Positions 1 to 7,837 of a DNA stretch of 64,000 nucleotides are shown piece after piece. The DNA is taken from positions 23,513,231 to 23,577,230 of the forward strand of contig OX031060.1 in NCBI GenBank assembly GCA_943736015.1. Direction: 5' to 3'. Positions within the stretch are counted from its first letter, which is position 1. Each line of letters starts with the position of its first letter. The stretch is from Tridacna crocea (lineage: Eukaryota > Mollusca > Bivalvia > Cardiida > Cardiidae). The translations under genes and the position numbers were made by a program. The notes beneath the pieces are model-generated. The model was not told the DNA's origin, ran no database searches, and saw nothing but the letters and a program-made list of their open reading frames with translations.

Positions 1-153
1 TTAGTTTAAACCTATTTATTCTAAATCAATTGAGAAACAAGTTCTTACAACTTATACTTATCTCTCTCGATTCTGCTTCCTGGGAACTACAATACTACTC
101 GCGCCGAATGTGTGGGCCAGTGAAAAATCCGAAAGTTGACACCCGCTCCCGGG

Positions 154-411
154 CTTGCAACACGGGAAAAGGGGCATTCGGACATTTGCGTAAAGGCTCG
201 TCTCGGATTAGCCTGCGCAATCCGCGCAGGCTAATCCGAGACGGCACTTTACGACTACATTAGATTTTGTGCAACAGTAGACTTGTGTGAAACAGAAAAT
301 TACGTAAAAACGGAAAGTGCCGTCTCGGATTAGCCTGCGCGGATTGCGCAGGCTAATCCGAGAAGCCGCTTTACGCAAATGTCCGAATGCCCCTTTTCCC
401 GTGTTGCACGC
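154..411. mobile_element. Palindromic MITE, copy 1, in a SINE
   Basis: A 258-bp element whose ends are inverted repeats: TGCAACACGGGAAAAGG near 156 and its complement near 388-406. Inside are two further hairpins built on GGATTAGCCTGCGC and its complement. It is flanked by direct copies of CTCCCGGG (146-153 and 412-419), an 8-bp duplication of the kind made by hAT-type transposases. The outermost few bases of the two ends do not match each other well, so the exact boundary and the hAT assignment are inferences. Related copies lie at 51906-51985/52786-52915 and 60238-60460. Confidence 0.7.
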
Positions 412-480
412 CTCCCGGGTATAGAACTCAGGACCTTTAGGTTATGAGGCCGACGCTCTACCTCACGACCACGGACACCA
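412..480 (-). repeat. tRNA-derived SINE head
   Basis: Read on the minus strand, this stretch has an A-box-like segment (GTGAGGTAGAGCGTCGG) and a B-box-like segment (GAGTTCTATACCCGG) with tRNA-like spacing. It cannot fold into a full functional tRNA cloverleaf and is best read as the promoter head of a SINE. The body is displaced by the MITE at 154-411. Confidence 0.55.
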
Positions 481-600
481 CAAGTTTACTAGTTTAATTT
501 GATTTGCTAAGCAGCTTAAATCAAGGGTCTTTCTACGGACCTATTTAATATCTCTCTCTCTGTGTACCTTTCTCTGAATTCAGTTACGCACTATTCCAAC

Positions 601-606
601 AACAAT
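601..606. repeat. Polinton target-site duplication, left copy
   Basis: AACAAT directly precedes the left terminal repeat and is repeated exactly at 22605-22610, directly after the right terminal repeat. A 6-bp duplication is the known signature of Polinton integration. Confidence 0.95.
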
Positions 607-1010
607 AGTAGTATAAGAATTGGGGATTCAAGGACAAAGCCATTTTTTTGGGGGGGCTGATGAAAATCTAGGGGGTTGATGAAAATCTAGGGGGTTGATG
701 AAAATCTAGGGGGCTGATGAAAAACTAGGACGCTTATAAAAAACTAGGACGCTTACGAAAAATCCATCGCTTACGAAAAACTAGGACGCTTACGAAAAAC
801 TACTCTCCTCTCATCCTCTCATCCTCTCATCATAAGCTCATCATCATGATGCTCTCCTCCCCTCCTTCCTTCCTTCCCTTCCTACGGACTGCTTCTTACT
901 ACGGACTATGGATTACTATCTTTCTACAAACTATGGATTACTGTCTTTCTTCCTTCCCTCCTTCCTTCCCTCCTTTCTTTCTTCCTTTTTTTCTTGGACA
1001 GCTCGCCCCT
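607..1010. repeat. Left terminal inverted repeat of the Polinton
   Basis: 404 bp, complementary to 22209-22604. I see two substitutions (near 637 and in the pyrimidine-rich part near 970) plus one extra 8-bp unit (TCATCCTC) in the left copy. The outer half is an array of short repeats, GATGAAAATCTAGGGGG then CGCTTACGAAAAACTAGGA. The inner half is a TC-rich stretch with CTTCC repeats. The short ORF at 846-1031 is inside the repeat and reappears in the right copy, so it is not evidence of a gene. Confidence 0.95.
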
Positions 1011-1021
1011 AACCTGCTATC

Positions 1022-1145
1022 TCGTGTGTAGGTCGCTTACGAAAAACTAGGGCGCTTATAAAAAACTTGGGCGCTTACGAAAATCTAGATCGCTTACGAA
1101 AAACTAGGACGCTTATAAAACACTTGGGCGCTTATTACATGTGAC
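1022..1145. repeat. Subterminal tandem repeats next to the left TIR
   Basis: About six degenerate 18-20-bp units related to CGCTTACGAAAAACTAGGG and CGCTTATAAAAAACTTGGG. They are the same units as in the outer TIR but lie inside it and have no counterpart next to the right TIR. They may be transposase or terminal-protein binding sites, or a promoter region. That is inference. Confidence 0.75.
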
Positions 1146-1190
1146 CTTTTGTGGTTGACATATAATATGATTAGTTTTATGGTAAACATA

Positions 1191-2831
1191 TTATATACCT
1201 TTAATTTTATCATCTACGTACTTTCTTATATATTCAATAGCTTTATCTACATACTTTTTACTTACTAAATCATCATCATCATCATAATCAGTGACACTCG
1301 TTGTTATGGAGTAATCTGTTCTCAATATACCTCTTGCATGAAAGACATCAACCTGTCTAATAACTTCTCCTCTGTTACCTCTATTAACCAACGTTTCAAC
1401 TTTGTGAAAAGCACTTTCATTATCCATATACTCACGCACAACCTTAATTTCATTATCAATATATTCCTTAGATACTAAATTATACGCCACTACATCATCT
1501 ACGTACTTCTTTGTTGCTGCTTGATATGGTTTTCCAGGAGTAGGAACGTTTAGCAATTGTTTAAATGCCATATTGATATTGTGCGTAGCCTGAAAGTTTC
1601 CATTCTCCTTAAAAAATGGTGAACCGTTTCCACTCATATCACCATTACCCACATTGTCAGCTACAATATCATCTACGTATTTCTTTGTAGCTGCTTCTGC
1701 GTCGTTTTCAGGTTTTTTAACGTTTCTAATCTCATTAAAATTCATATTTATATATCCTGGAACATTATACCCACCGTTTTCTTTAACCAATGGACTATCT
1801 CCCACTTCAACAGTTTTAACTACCTCATCTACATACTTCTTAGTAGCAGCATCAGATGTTTCTTTAGGTTCAGGTAAATTTTCTAAAGGTTGAAAAACCA
1901 TGTTGATAGGAGCATTTGCGGCATAGTTACCATTTTCTTTTACAAAAGCGAAAGGAAGATTTCGAACGCGTCTTCCACGAAGCTCGCTCGTTCTATCTGC
2001 GTACTCTTTAGCATCGTTACCTATTCTATCAGCATACTCCTTATTAGCGGCATCACTCGGTGCAGTTGGAGTAGGCAAACCAAAAAGTTTTTTATCAGCC
2101 ATGTTTACGTCTGAAGACAAAACGAGATTTCCATTTCCATCTTTAAATTTTTCAACGTATTCATCTACGTATTTTTCAACGTATTCATCCACATATCTCT
2201 TGTTGGCAGCTTCACCGCCTTTTTTAGGTTCTCTTAGACCACCAATCTTTTGTTTTCCCAAGTATATATTATCAGTGGCTTCGTATCCCCCATTCTTGAA
2301 TACAAAGGCTGCATATTTGTCAGCATACTCTTTGGTAGCAACATTTTTTGGACCAACTGGCTCACCCACGTTTACTAAAGTAAAACCATTCATATTGAGA
2401 TGGTTGATAGCTATATATTTTCCTCCGTTAACTGTAAATGGGGTGACCGCATTAACATGCCTTTTAATATGATTATACTTAGTATCTACATATACTAAAT
2501 TGACGGCGTCACCATCTTTTTCGGGAGGAGGAATATTTAACAGTTTATTACCATTCATATCTAAATCCTTTTTAGCTACAAAGTCACCATCCTGATTTCT
2601 TTCAATAAACTCACCGCCTCTTACATTGTCTACGTAATTCTTTGTAGCAACATCTTGTGGATTAGCTGGGTTACTAACCTTCGTAAGTGTGTTACCATTC
2701 ATATTTATGGAACCGGTAACTTTGGTTGTTCCATCTTTTCGTAAAAAAATATTATTTATGTAAGAGAGTGACACTCCATCATCTCTTGTTGTAACATCAG
2801 CTTTTGTTTTTCCAAATTTGTCAACAGACAT
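1191..2831 (-). CDS. Fibre-like repeat protein (phage tail-fibre-type modules)
   Basis: 546 residues made of about nine or ten degenerate modules. Each has a strand such as INMNGNTLTKV, a Pro/Gly turn, then a D-A-A/V-T-K-x-Y-V-D end (for example ATKNYVD, ATKKYVDD). This pattern is known from tail-fibre and collar proteins of phages and from large repeat proteins of animal Polintons. Trimeric beta-structured fibre shafts are the usual interpretation, so a role as a virion spike or receptor-binding fibre is inferred. No signal peptide or membrane segment is seen. The spacer variant YVDEYVEKYVDEYVEKF in the middle and a poly-Asp run near the C-terminus are irregular. It is the outermost gene at the left end, 15 bp from the protease gene. 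The start follows an A-rich leader (AATAAAAAAATAAGATG). Confidence 0.75.
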   Translation of the reverse strand: MSVDKFGKTKADVTTRDDGVSLSYINNIFLRKDGTTKVTGSINMNGNTLTKVSNPANPQDVATKNYVDNVRGGEFIERNQDGDFVAKKDLDMNGNKLLNIPPPEKDGDAVNLVYVDTKYNHIKRHVNAVTPFTVNGGKYIAINHLNMNGFTLVNVGEPVGPKNVATKEYADKYAAFVFKNGGYEATDNIYLGKQKIGGLREPKKGGEAANKRYVDEYVEKYVDEYVEKFKDGNGNLVLSSDVNMADKKLFGLPTPTAPSDAANKEYADRIGNDAKEYADRTSELRGRRVRNLPFAFVKENGNYAANAPINMVFQPLENLPEPKETSDAATKKYVDEVVKTVEVGDSPLVKENGGYNVPGYINMNFNEIRNVKKPENDAEAATKKYVDDIVADNVGNGDMSGNGSPFFKENGNFQATHNINMAFKQLLNVPTPGKPYQAATKKYVDDVVAYNLVSKEYIDNEIKVVREYMDNESAFHKVETLVNRGNRGEVIRQVDVFHARGILRTDYSITTSVTDYDDDDDLVSKKYVDKAIEYIRKYVDDKIKGI

Positions 2832-2846
2832 CTTATTTTTTTATTA

Positions 2847-3263
2847 CTAAAATAATTTATTTAAAACATTTTGGAATTCATTCCCTAAACCCAACTCTTT
2901 AAGTACGTATAAACATAAATGTCCACAAAACACCTCTCCAGCTGGTTGAAACTGATCGCTATTGTAATGTATTGGGTGTTTTAGGTACTCTATAATTTCG
3001 ATAGGGGGTTGTATACCATAACTGTCAAAGTAATATTTAGTTTTACCGTTTTTATACCATGCAACCCAATGCGTACCAGACCCGCTCATGTCATCAAGGT
3101 TTAATATACCGCATTCCTTTTTTCTACACTTTCTCGGTAAAGTGTTTCGTAAAAACACCCCCCTAAAAGAAGCAATCTTTAATCGTTTTGCCGCACTTTC
3201 CAATTCGAAATTGTTTAACGGCCTATTTGGTAAAATTACGTTTCCAACTGCAATATTTCTCAT
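2847..3263 (-). CDS. PRO: Adenain-like cysteine protease (PRO)
   Basis: 138 residues with the adenovirus-type (C5/C48) protease arrangement. His65 lies in GTHWVAWY, Asp80 in YYFDSYG, a Gln at about 106, and Cys113 in VFCGHLCLYVL. All catalytic positions are present, so the enzyme looks intact. In Polintons this protease is thought to mature capsid proteins. It lies between the integrase gene (2 bp away) and the fibre-like gene (15 bp away), which suggests co-transcription of a compact minus-strand block. The start codon follows ACATATAAAA. Confidence 0.92.
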   Translation of the reverse strand: MRNIAVGNVILPNRPLNNFELESAAKRLKIASFRGVFLRNTLPRKCRKKECGILNLDDMSGSGTHWVAWYKNGKTKYYFDSYGIQPPIEIIEYLKHPIHYNSDQFQPAGEVFCGHLCLYVLKELGLGNEFQNVLNKLF

Positions 3264-3265
3264 TT

Positions 3266-4171
3266 TTATATGTTTACAATATCATTATTATCAACCCACG
3301 AATTAAACTCATCGGAATAACCTTTCCACTTTACTAACGATTTATTTTTTCCTTTCTTAATAACTCTTTCTATCCTATACAATTCCTGACTAGTTTTTTG
3401 TAGCTCAGGTTCATAAAAGGTACCTTGTATTTCTTTCCCATTAAGGTCTTTAATTCTATATGTTATGGGTTCCGTATTTTTTGCCTCAGAAACCGTAAAA
3501 ACCTCTTCAGTCCATCTAGTGGTATAACCTTTCTCAAAAGTCTTTTTCTTTTTAGTTATCCTTACTTTATCTCCAACGGAGAACTTAGGTTTTGCATGTC
3601 TTATTTCGAAATGATCGGGGTAAAGATTTCTCCAAACTTTAGTTTCATTTTCTTTTTTACTCGCGTCTACCGGTGTCATCTTAATAGAAGAATGTCTCGT
3701 GTTATTATATTCTTTAACAAGGTCCGGTAACACGTTAATGTAAACGCTCGTAGAGTTAGCGGAAAAATACTTCCACATTTTTTCTTTCATTGTTCTAATC
3801 CATCTCTCAACTACGCTAGATTTTTCTTCATTCTCGGTAGAATACAATTCAATCAAGTCTTTAACTTCCTTGTTATAAAACTCTTTACCTTTATCCACCC
3901 ACATTTTCTCAGGTTTTCTTTCCTTGAAAATACTCATTAATGCTTTAGCGACAGACTTTCCCGTTTTGTCTTTTAATGGTATTAGATAACCGTATTTAGA
4001 AAAGATGTCAATAACAGCGAGAAAATATTTTACGCCTCGGTTAAATTTAGAAAATGTTTGCATGTCTACTAAATCTGCAGCCCATATCCTATCAATACCG
4101 TTTACCTCAACTCTCCTTCTCTTAAATTTTCTTCTTGTGGGTTTGTGTAATTCTTCCGCTAAATTTGCCAT
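3266..4171 (-). CDS. INT: Retrovirus-like integrase with C-terminal chromodomain (INT)
   Basis: 301 residues from the ATG at 4171. The frame is open further upstream to 4219 but only with non-ATG codons, so 4171 is preferred. The rve core has all three acidic residues: Asp in IWAADLVDM, Asp in KMWVDKGKEF, and Glu in EKSSVVERWIRT. The C-terminus (YRIERVIKKGKNKSLVKWKGY) is a chromodomain with the W-K-G-Y core, usually linked to binding methylated histone tails. The protein would carry out strand transfer with a 6-bp stagger, matching the AACAAT duplication. The 5' end overlaps the 3' end of the PLA2 gene by 50 bp (4122-4171). The frame is unbroken. Confidence 0.93.
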   Translation of the reverse strand: MANLAEELHKPTRRKFKRRRVEVNGIDRIWAADLVDMQTFSKFNRGVKYFLAVIDIFSKYGYLIPLKDKTGKSVAKALMSIFKERKPEKMWVDKGKEFYNKEVKDLIELYSTENEEKSSVVERWIRTMKEKMWKYFSANSTSVYINVLPDLVKEYNNTRHSSIKMTPVDASKKENETKVWRNLYPDHFEIRHAKPKFSVGDKVRITKKKKTFEKGYTTRWTEEVFTVSEAKNTEPITYRIKDLNGKEIQGTFYEPELQKTSQELYRIERVIKKGKNKSLVKWKGYSDEFNSWVDNNDIVNI

Positions 4172-4673
4172 GCTGAAATTTTTTTTTAACCCCCATCCCA
4201 AACTTTGCCTTTGTTCCAATTAAGGTAGAAACAATTCCTCTTTCCATTTTCTCTCTTAAAGTAGGATTGTAAATACCTTTTAGCTCCGCTAACATATTTT
4301 TATCACATACAGCATTACGAGTTTTGGTATCATCATGTTTTAAATAACAGACGTCATGGTTATAGGCGGCATGATCAACACGGTTGATTGGTTTACTCCA
4401 TTTCTTCCAGGTTAAATTGGGGTTTAATCTTTTTTTAAGGTTAGTACCTGGCCCCGTAAAATTGTGGCCTGGGATATGCATCTCGAAAGGCATATGGTTA
4501 ATTATTTTGTTTAGAACTGAACCGCCCTTTTTTCCTTCCTGCGCCTTAACAAACTGGGTTTTAGTTGTTCCGCAAACCACACATTTTCCTCGTCTCATAT
4601 TTCTTCCATTTTTACTAACAGTATATTCTATGTTACTCGTATCAGTAACTGCTTTACATTTAACGCAATACAT
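4122..4673 (-). CDS. Zinc-ribbon (DUF5679-like) plus phospholipase A2-like protein
   Basis: 183 residues. The N-terminus has a CxxC...CxxC zinc ribbon (Cys3, Cys6, Cys31, Cys34), as in DUF5679-type Polinton proteins. Residues about 65-135 form a PLA2 domain like that of parvovirus capsids. It has a calcium-loop-like segment FTGPGTNL and the catalytic His106-Asp107 in VDHAAYNHDVCYLKH. The C-terminus is basic. A capsid-borne PLA2 would help particles cross membranes; that role is inferred from the family. The start codon follows TATATAAA and lies 35 bp from the divergent ATPase start, so both share one A/T-rich promoter region. The 3' end overlaps the integrase gene. Confidence 0.82.
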   Translation of the reverse strand: MYCVKCKAVTDTSNIEYTVSKNGRNMRRGKCVVCGTTKTQFVKAQEGKKGGSVLNKIINHMPFEMHIPGHNFTGPGTNLKKRLNPNLTWKKWSKPINRVDHAAYNHDVCYLKHDDTKTRNAVCDKNMLAELKGIYNPTLREKMERGIVSTLIGTKAKFGMGVKKKFQHGKFSGRITQTHKKKI

Positions 4674-4708
4674 TTTATATAATAATAAAAAAAGTTATAT
4701 AAAAAAAG
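4674..4708. promoter_or_regulatory. Bidirectional A/T-rich promoter region
   Basis: Only 35 bp separate the start codons of the PLA2 gene (minus) and the ATPase gene (plus). The stretch is almost pure A/T, with TATATAAA reading left into the PLA2 start and TATATAAAAAAAG reading right into the ATPase start. It is the point where the two gene blocks diverge. Promoter function is inferred. Confidence 0.6.
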
Positions 4709-6012
4709 ATGAATGTAATTGATTTATCATGGAATGAAGTACTATCGAGTAGATTTAATCACCCTCTTTTGCCAAAGAGTATCAGAGGGTTAATCGTGGG
4801 TAAATCAGGATGTGGTAAAACCACTCTTCTACTTAACCTTTTGCTTAGACCGGATTGGCTCGACTACAACGAGTTATGTGTTTTTGGAAAAAGTCTTTTT
4901 CAACCTGAATATCGTATACTTAAAAAAGCCTTTGAAGAAAGACTGCCGAAAGAGGATATTTTAAAGTTGTTTAATATGCGAGATAAAATACAGAATTCGC
5001 GTGTTTCTCCGACAGCTTTGGTTGAAGAATGGGCAAAAACGTTTAAAAATAAATCGGAAATAAAATGTAGTTTTTTTGAAACCGCGGACGATGTACCTGA
5101 CCCACGAGAATTAAATCCTGAACACAAAAATTTAATGATTTTTGACGATTTACTTTTAGAAAGACAAAGTACGCCTGAGTGCTACTATATTCGTGGAAGA
5201 CATAGTAATGTTGATTGCTTTTACCTTTCACAAAATTATTTTAGGTTACCGAGGCAAACTATTAGAGAAAACGCAAATTTTATTTGTCTTTTCCCGCAAG
5301 ACCAAAAAAACATTAACCATATTTATAGCGACCATGTAAGTGAAGATATGTCTAATGCAAGGCTGACACTTGCACGACTTTTGGCCACGATTTTGTCGTG
5401 GCAAGTCGTGCCATTTTGGGGCACGAACTGGGAGGCTCTTGTCTCTGTGATGTTTTTTCGCTGGCGATCTCTGGAATGGCGAGCAGTGTTCAGGAGGCCT
5501 ACATAAACCCCCGCACCGACGCGAGCGCCACTGTCGCGCAGTAGTCGTGAACTGCTCGTGAACATGTCGTGAAATATTCGTGAACTCGACGTGAGCTGTT
5601 CGTGAACTATTCGTGACAGTCGTGGCATGGCGCGCACTGGCACGCATCCTCCCGCATCGTCCCGACGATTTCACGAACAGTTTGCGCATAGTTCACGACC
5701 CGGTCGCGAAATTTTGTCGTGACCAAAATTTTGAACATTTCAAAATTTTTGTCCCGACATGGCACGCAGTCACGACGTGTTTACGCACACTTCACGCCAG
5801 TTTACGACAAGTTTGCGCACTGGCACGACTCGAGTCGTGCCAATGCGTGTCACAGAATCGTGTAAGTGTCAGCCTTGCTTAAGGATGAGTTTAGAAGATT
5901 TTGTTATAAGTGTTGGGAAAATCCATACGGTTTCGTTATCATTGATTTAACGAGTAAAAAACATGATGGGAAGTACAGACACGGTTTTGATAACTTTTTC
6001 ATGCCAAGTTAA
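4709..6012 (+). pseudogene. ATP: Packaging ATPase (FtsK/HerA, A32-like), split by a MITE
   Basis: The gene is in two parts, 4709-5355 and 5883-6012, separated by the element at 5356-5879. Walker A is GKSGCGKT (residues 31-38) and Walker B is NLMIFDD (about 141-147). A downstream SQNYFRLPRQT segment is typical of Polinton and A32-type genome-packaging ATPases. The 3' part supplies the conserved C-terminal stretch (FCYKCWENPYGFVIIDL). The combined coding length is 777 bp, a normal size for the family, and removing the MITE with one target copy would leave the frame intact. As it stands, translation runs into the insertion and stops near 5506, losing about 43 C-terminal residues. The start follows TATATAAAAAAAG. 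Confidence 0.9.
5356..5879. mobile_element. 524-bp MITE (PIF/Harbinger-like) inside the ATPase gene
   Basis: The ends are inverted repeats: TGCAAGGCTGACACTTGCAC at the left and its near-complement at the right. The flanks are TAA (5353-5355 and 5880-5882), a 3-bp duplication typical of the PIF/Harbinger group (TWA). The interior is much more GC-rich than the Polinton and is crowded with copies of CGTGAACT and TCGTG, a degenerate internal repeat. No transposase is encoded, so it is non-autonomous. The ORFs inside it (for example at 5246-5689 and 5613-5882) are not considered genes. Confidence 0.85.
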
Positions 6013-6034
6013 AAAATTATAATTAGTATAAAAA

Positions 6035-6808
6035 ATGGAAGAACTTTTAAAACGAATTGTTAGAAATACAGAACCTAAAATATCGATGCAAATTATAGTA
6101 AGCGATAACAAAACATACTTTACAACAAGGTTTATTCCACCTATTCAGTTAGACACGGATAAGAAATATGAAATAGCACTGATAAACCTCGAAACTTACT
6201 ACTCTTTTCCGAATATTGATGAAGAAGGTAACATGTTTATTTATTCTCCGGACAATGGCGCTTCATGGGTAAAAGTTGAAATACCAGAAGGAAGTTACGA
6301 ACTTACGCACATTAACGAAACCATTCAGCAGGAAATGAGAAAAAACGATCACTATGATAAAGCTAATGAAAAATACTATATTAACATTTCTGCTAACACA
6401 AATACCTTAAAGTCAGTTCTTGATATAGAAGATGGATACATAGTAGATTTTAATCATCCAAACTCGATTTCCAAAGTATTAGGTTTTACTGGCGCAAAAT
6501 ATAGTAAAGGCTTTCATGAGTCGGAGAATCCTGTAAATATTCTCAGTATAAACAGTATATTCGTTAACATTGACATTATCTCAGGAAGTTATGTTAACGG
6601 TTCAACGCGAAATACGATTTACTCTTTTTTCCCAAACGTTTCCCCCGGGTATAAAATTGTTGAGACTCCTCGAAATTTGGTATACTTACCGATAACTATG
6701 AATGAAATACACAACATGGCGGTATACATTACAGACCAAAATGGAAATTTACTAAATCTTAGAGGAGAAACTTTAACAATTAGATTTAAGATTAGAGAAG
6801 CGAGATAA
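6035..6808 (+). CDS. Minor capsid protein (penton-type, single jelly roll)
   Basis: 257 residues, soluble and beta-rich, with no membrane segment. The pattern (FTTRFIPPIQLDTDKKYEIA, then ALINLETYYSFPNI near the N-terminus, and the IPEGSYELTHINETIQ segment) is that of the minor capsid protein conserved between the ATPase and MCP genes of animal Polintons. In the family it forms pentameric vertices. The position just after the ATPase agrees. The frame is intact. TATAAAAAATG at 6027-6037 includes the start codon. A run of about 19 A residues follows the stop codon. Confidence 0.82.
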   Translation: MEELLKRIVRNTEPKISMQIIVSDNKTYFTTRFIPPIQLDTDKKYEIALINLETYYSFPNIDEEGNMFIYSPDNGASWVKVEIPEGSYELTHINETIQQEMRKNDHYDKANEKYYINISANTNTLKSVLDIEDGYIVDFNHPNSISKVLGFTGAKYSKGFHESENPVNILSINSIFVNIDIISGSYVNGSTRNTIYSFFPNVSPGYKIVETPRNLVYLPITMNEIHNMAVYITDQNGNLLNLRGETLTIRFKIREAR

Positions 6809-6841
6809 AAAAAAAAAAAAAAAAAATACTGTATATAAAAA

Positions 6842-7426
6842 ATGGTAAGTTACAATAATGTAAAAGTTCATATATCGGATGGACAAAAGCAAAAGCTTCA
6901 ACATGCTGTTAAAGCTGGCTGTCCAGTAAGTATTCGTTTAGGTCATGAGGATTTAAACGGCAATGATATCATAGCATTAACCGATTCGCAAATAAAGAAA
7001 ATGGCTAAAGCCTATGAGAATGGTAAAGGCATAACGATTAGAATGAGTGCTAAACAACTTAAACATAATATGAAAATAGAGGGTGGTTTTCTAGGTCTTT
7101 TAGCTGGATTGGCTGCAAGAGCTTTGCCATTGATAACAAAAACCGTTTTACCAGCGTTAGGTGTTGGTGCTCTTTCTGGATTGGCCTCATCAGGTGTACA
7201 AAAAGCGATGGGGTCAGGCCTTTACCTTAAAAAAGGAGGTTACGTTTCTCAGGTAGAAACTGATGGAAAAGGGCTTTATTTAGAACCTTATAGAGGTAGA
7301 GGATTAGACTCTGTTGGTGATGGCTTGTATTTAAAGCAAGGAGGAAAGTTTTATGATGGGAATGGACTTCTTTTAGGTCCTAATAGTCCATTTGCTAATA
7401 TACCTATCTTAGGAGCTTTATTGTAA
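6842..7426 (+). CDS. Gly-rich hydrophobic protein, adenovirus pX-like
   Basis: 194 residues. The N-terminal half (about 1-75) is polar and basic (DGQKQKLQHAVKAGCPVSIRL). The centre (about 80-125) is a hydrophobic Gly/Ala-rich segment, GGFLGLLAGLAARALPLITK. The C-terminus repeats a G-L-Y-L motif (GSGLYLKKGG, GKGLYLEP, GDGLYLKQGG). Proteins of this kind are common in Polintons and adintoviruses and have been compared with adenovirus core protein X; membrane-active or core roles are proposed, not shown. The start lies in TATATAAAAAATG. The frame is intact. Confidence 0.6.
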   Translation: MVSYNNVKVHISDGQKQKLQHAVKAGCPVSIRLGHEDLNGNDIIALTDSQIKKMAKAYENGKGITIRMSAKQLKHNMKIEGGFLGLLAGLAARALPLITKTVLPALGVGALSGLASSGVQKAMGSGLYLKKGGYVSQVETDGKGLYLEPYRGRGLDSVGDGLYLKQGGKFYDGNGLLLGPNSPFANIPILGALL

Positions 7427-7456
7427 TGTAATAAATATTATTACTACTTATAAAAA

Positions 7457-7837
7457 ATGAAAGTCCATAAACTCGGCGTAAGATTACAACCAAATATTAC
7501 TCAGCCAAAAACGATTCATTGGATACCATTACAAGACTTAAAATATCCACCTCGAAAAGTAAATACGGTAACCTGGGAATTTTTTTGTCAAGAAAAGCTT
7601 TCACTAAAACCTAATGAAGTAAAGCAAATACTATTAGGGTTTGGTTTTATGATGACTAAAGGAGTTATTTTAGCCTCATTAGCACACGCTTTAAAAATAA
7701 AGAGGTGTAGTTTACAAAATGAAATTTGCCTTGAGGATACCAAAGACATTATAATTACTATTACAAACAATTCTAACGAAAAAACAATAACGATTGAGGA
7801 AAATGAGTTTTTATGTCTCGTTTACTATTCATTTTAA
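7457..7837 (+). CDS. dUTPase-fold-like protein, probably not catalytic
   Basis: 126 residues. The second half (GFGFMMTKGVILASLAHALK, then IIITITNNSNEKTITIEEN and FLCLVYYS) follows the order of strands seen in trimeric dUTPases, including an N-N-S then a hydrophobic C-terminal strand. The catalytic aspartate motif and the Gly-rich C-terminal arm are not evident, so a structural role is as likely as an enzymatic one. The start lies in TATAAAAAATG. The stop codon falls at the edge of a 16-bp direct repeat bounding an insertion of about 190 bp (7836-8023), so the original C-terminus may have been longer. Confidence 0.4.
   Translation: MKVHKLGVRLQPNITQPKTIHWIPLQDLKYPPRKVNTVTWEFFCQEKLSLKPNEVKQILLGFGFMMTKGVILASLAHALKIKRCSLQNEICLEDTKDIIITITNNSNEKTITIEENEFLCLVYYSF

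Larger units (their letters stand above)
1..606. other. Host flank left of the Polinton: SINE interrupted by a palindromic MITE
   Basis: No gene is seen. On the minus strand a tRNA-like SINE head (about 412-480) carries A-box-like and B-box-like segments, and its body resumes at about 60-153. The two halves are separated by the palindromic element at 154-411. The last bases, 601-606 (AACAAT), are the left target-site copy of the Polinton. A short ORF of 77 codons at 30-263 runs through the palindromic repeat and is not considered a gene. Confidence 0.6.

Noticed and set aside
160..410. Possible CRISPR-like array because of repeated GGATTAGCCTGCGC units
   Set aside because: The units are inverted hairpins of one MITE, not regularly spaced direct repeats, and the genome is animal.
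846..1031. 61-codon ORF, repeated on the minus strand at 22191-22373
   Set aside because: It lies in the TC-rich part of the terminal repeats and appears twice only because the TIRs are copies; composition is low-complexity.
1654..2472. Plus-strand ORFs opposite the fibre-like gene
   Set aside because: They are shadows of the repeat protein on the other strand and lack start signals.
1191..2831. True phage or bacterial contamination, suggested by the tail-fibre-like modules
   Set aside because: The gene is inside an element with a clean 6-bp duplication in animal DNA and shares the element's start signals.
4172..4219. Longer integrase start at 4219
   Set aside because: The upstream codons include no ATG and the conserved integrase region begins after 4171.
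5246..5882. ORFs on both strands with His/Arg/Ser-rich products
   Set aside because: They are in the MITE and reflect its CGTGAACT repeats.
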